Source: Candidatus Pygmaiobacter gallistercoris (GTDB taxonomy: Bacteria; Bacillota; Clostridia; Oscillospirales; Ruminococcaceae). Taken from it: DNA of 6,817 nt. Under the pieces are notes generated by a model that worked only from the letters and a program-made list of their open reading frames with translations, ran no database searches and was not told the origin of the DNA. Location: positions 1-6,817 of the forward strand of contig DXIA01000137.1 in NCBI GenBank assembly GCA_019113125.1. Direction: 5' to 3'. How positions within the stretch are numbered: position 1 is the first letter of the stretch; each line of letters starts with the position of its first letter. Positions 6,534-6,817 of this stretch are shown in pieces. The position numbers were made by a program, and so were the translations under genes.

Positions 6534-6546
6534 CCCCCTGTGGGGG
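6534..6546 (+). other. Small GC hairpin between comEA and ppk1
   Basis: CCCCC (6534-6538) and GGGGG (6542-6546) can pair around a TGT loop, 4 bases after the comEA stop. It is followed by CGAAAATA, with no T-run, so it is a poor intrinsic terminator. It may be a pause or stability element, or chance. The 42-base gap holds nothing else apart from the ppk1 ribosome site. Confidence 0.3.
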
Positions 6547-6557
6547 CGAAAATACAA

Positions 6558-6564
6558 GAGGTGG
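6558..6564 (+). promoter_or_regulatory. Ribosome binding site of ppk1
   Basis: GAGGTGG, identical to the divIVA site, sits 8 bases before the ATG at 6573 and fixes that start over the in-frame GTG codons at 6540 and 6561. Confidence 0.7.
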
Positions 6565-6572
6565 AATCTTTC

Positions 6573-6817
6573 ATGAGCAGTACCGAAAAGAAAAACACGA
6601 TTTTCATCAACCGGGAGCTCAGCTGGCTGGAGTTTGACCGCAGGGTGCTCGAGCTGGCACGGGACAAGCGGGTGCCGCTGGCGGAGCAGATGAACTTTGC
6701 CTCGATCTACGGCAGCAATCTGGACGAGTTCTTCATGATCCGGGTGGGGTCGCTGTATGACCAGACCCTGCTCAAAGAGGAAAAGCGGGAGAACAAGACC
6801 AACATGACCCCGACCGC
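6573..6817 (+). CDS. ppk1: Polyphosphate kinase 1 (5' end only)
   Basis: The first 81 codons of a gene that runs off the window with no stop. PPK1 reversibly moves the gamma phosphate of ATP onto a growing polyphosphate chain; full-length proteins are around 700 residues. The visible part matches the PPK1 N-terminal domain: [16 protein letters not shown] (12-27), [20 protein letters not shown] (34-53), then FMIRVGSL (54-61). Asn49 in SNLDEF lines up with E. coli Asn45, which contacts the ATP base. The catalytic histidines lie beyond the window, so activity cannot be judged. The ATG has a good GAGGTGG site. The gene lies 42 bases after comEA in the same direction and may be transcribed with it or on its own; no clear promoter was recognised. 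Confidence 0.93.
   Translation, partial: MSSTEKKNTIFINRELSWLEFDRRVLELARDKRVPLAEQMNFASIYGSNLDEFFMIRVGSLYDQTLLKEEKRENKTNMTPT

Overview
The window is a GC-rich chromosomal segment from a Gram-positive bacterium. Gene content and order point to the Firmicutes, most likely a clostridial lineage such as Oscillospiraceae/Ruminococcaceae; no species can be named. The main evidence is the order ylmH - divIVA - ileS - lspA - rluD-type pseudouridine synthase. This matches the block downstream of the division (dcw) cluster in Bacillus subtilis (ylmH-divIVA-ileS-ylyA-lspA-ylyB), but here ylyA is missing. All genes are on the + strand.

Layout: 1-373 is the 3' end of ylmH (S4 RNA-binding protein). 389-979 is divIVA. 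1034-3823 is ileS (isoleucyl-tRNA synthetase, with two C-terminal Cys pairs). 3824-3934 is the only sizeable gap and holds a perfect 13-bp hairpin that looks like a terminator or attenuator. 3935-6530 is a tightly packed run in which each gene overlaps the next by 4-11 bases: lspA (signal peptidase II), rluD/ylyB (23S rRNA pseudouridine synthase), a Cof-type HAD phosphatase and a short ComEA-like helix-hairpin-helix protein. After a 42-base gap with a small GC hairpin, ppk1 (polyphosphate kinase) starts at 6573 and runs off the window.

Functionally this is mostly core housekeeping: polar growth and division (DivIVA, YlmH), translation (IleS, RluD), lipoprotein maturation (LspA), then phosphate metabolism and possibly DNA uptake. 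The overlapping lspA-to-comEA run suggests one co-translated transcript, and the hairpin after ileS may separate or tune its expression relative to ileS.

I found no mobile element, CRISPR array, tRNA, rRNA or clearly new system. The points most worth a second look are the ileS start (a GTG at 1034 fits better than the upstream ATG), the departures from both class I signature motifs in IleS, the hairpins between ileS and lspA, and the short stand-alone ComEA protein.
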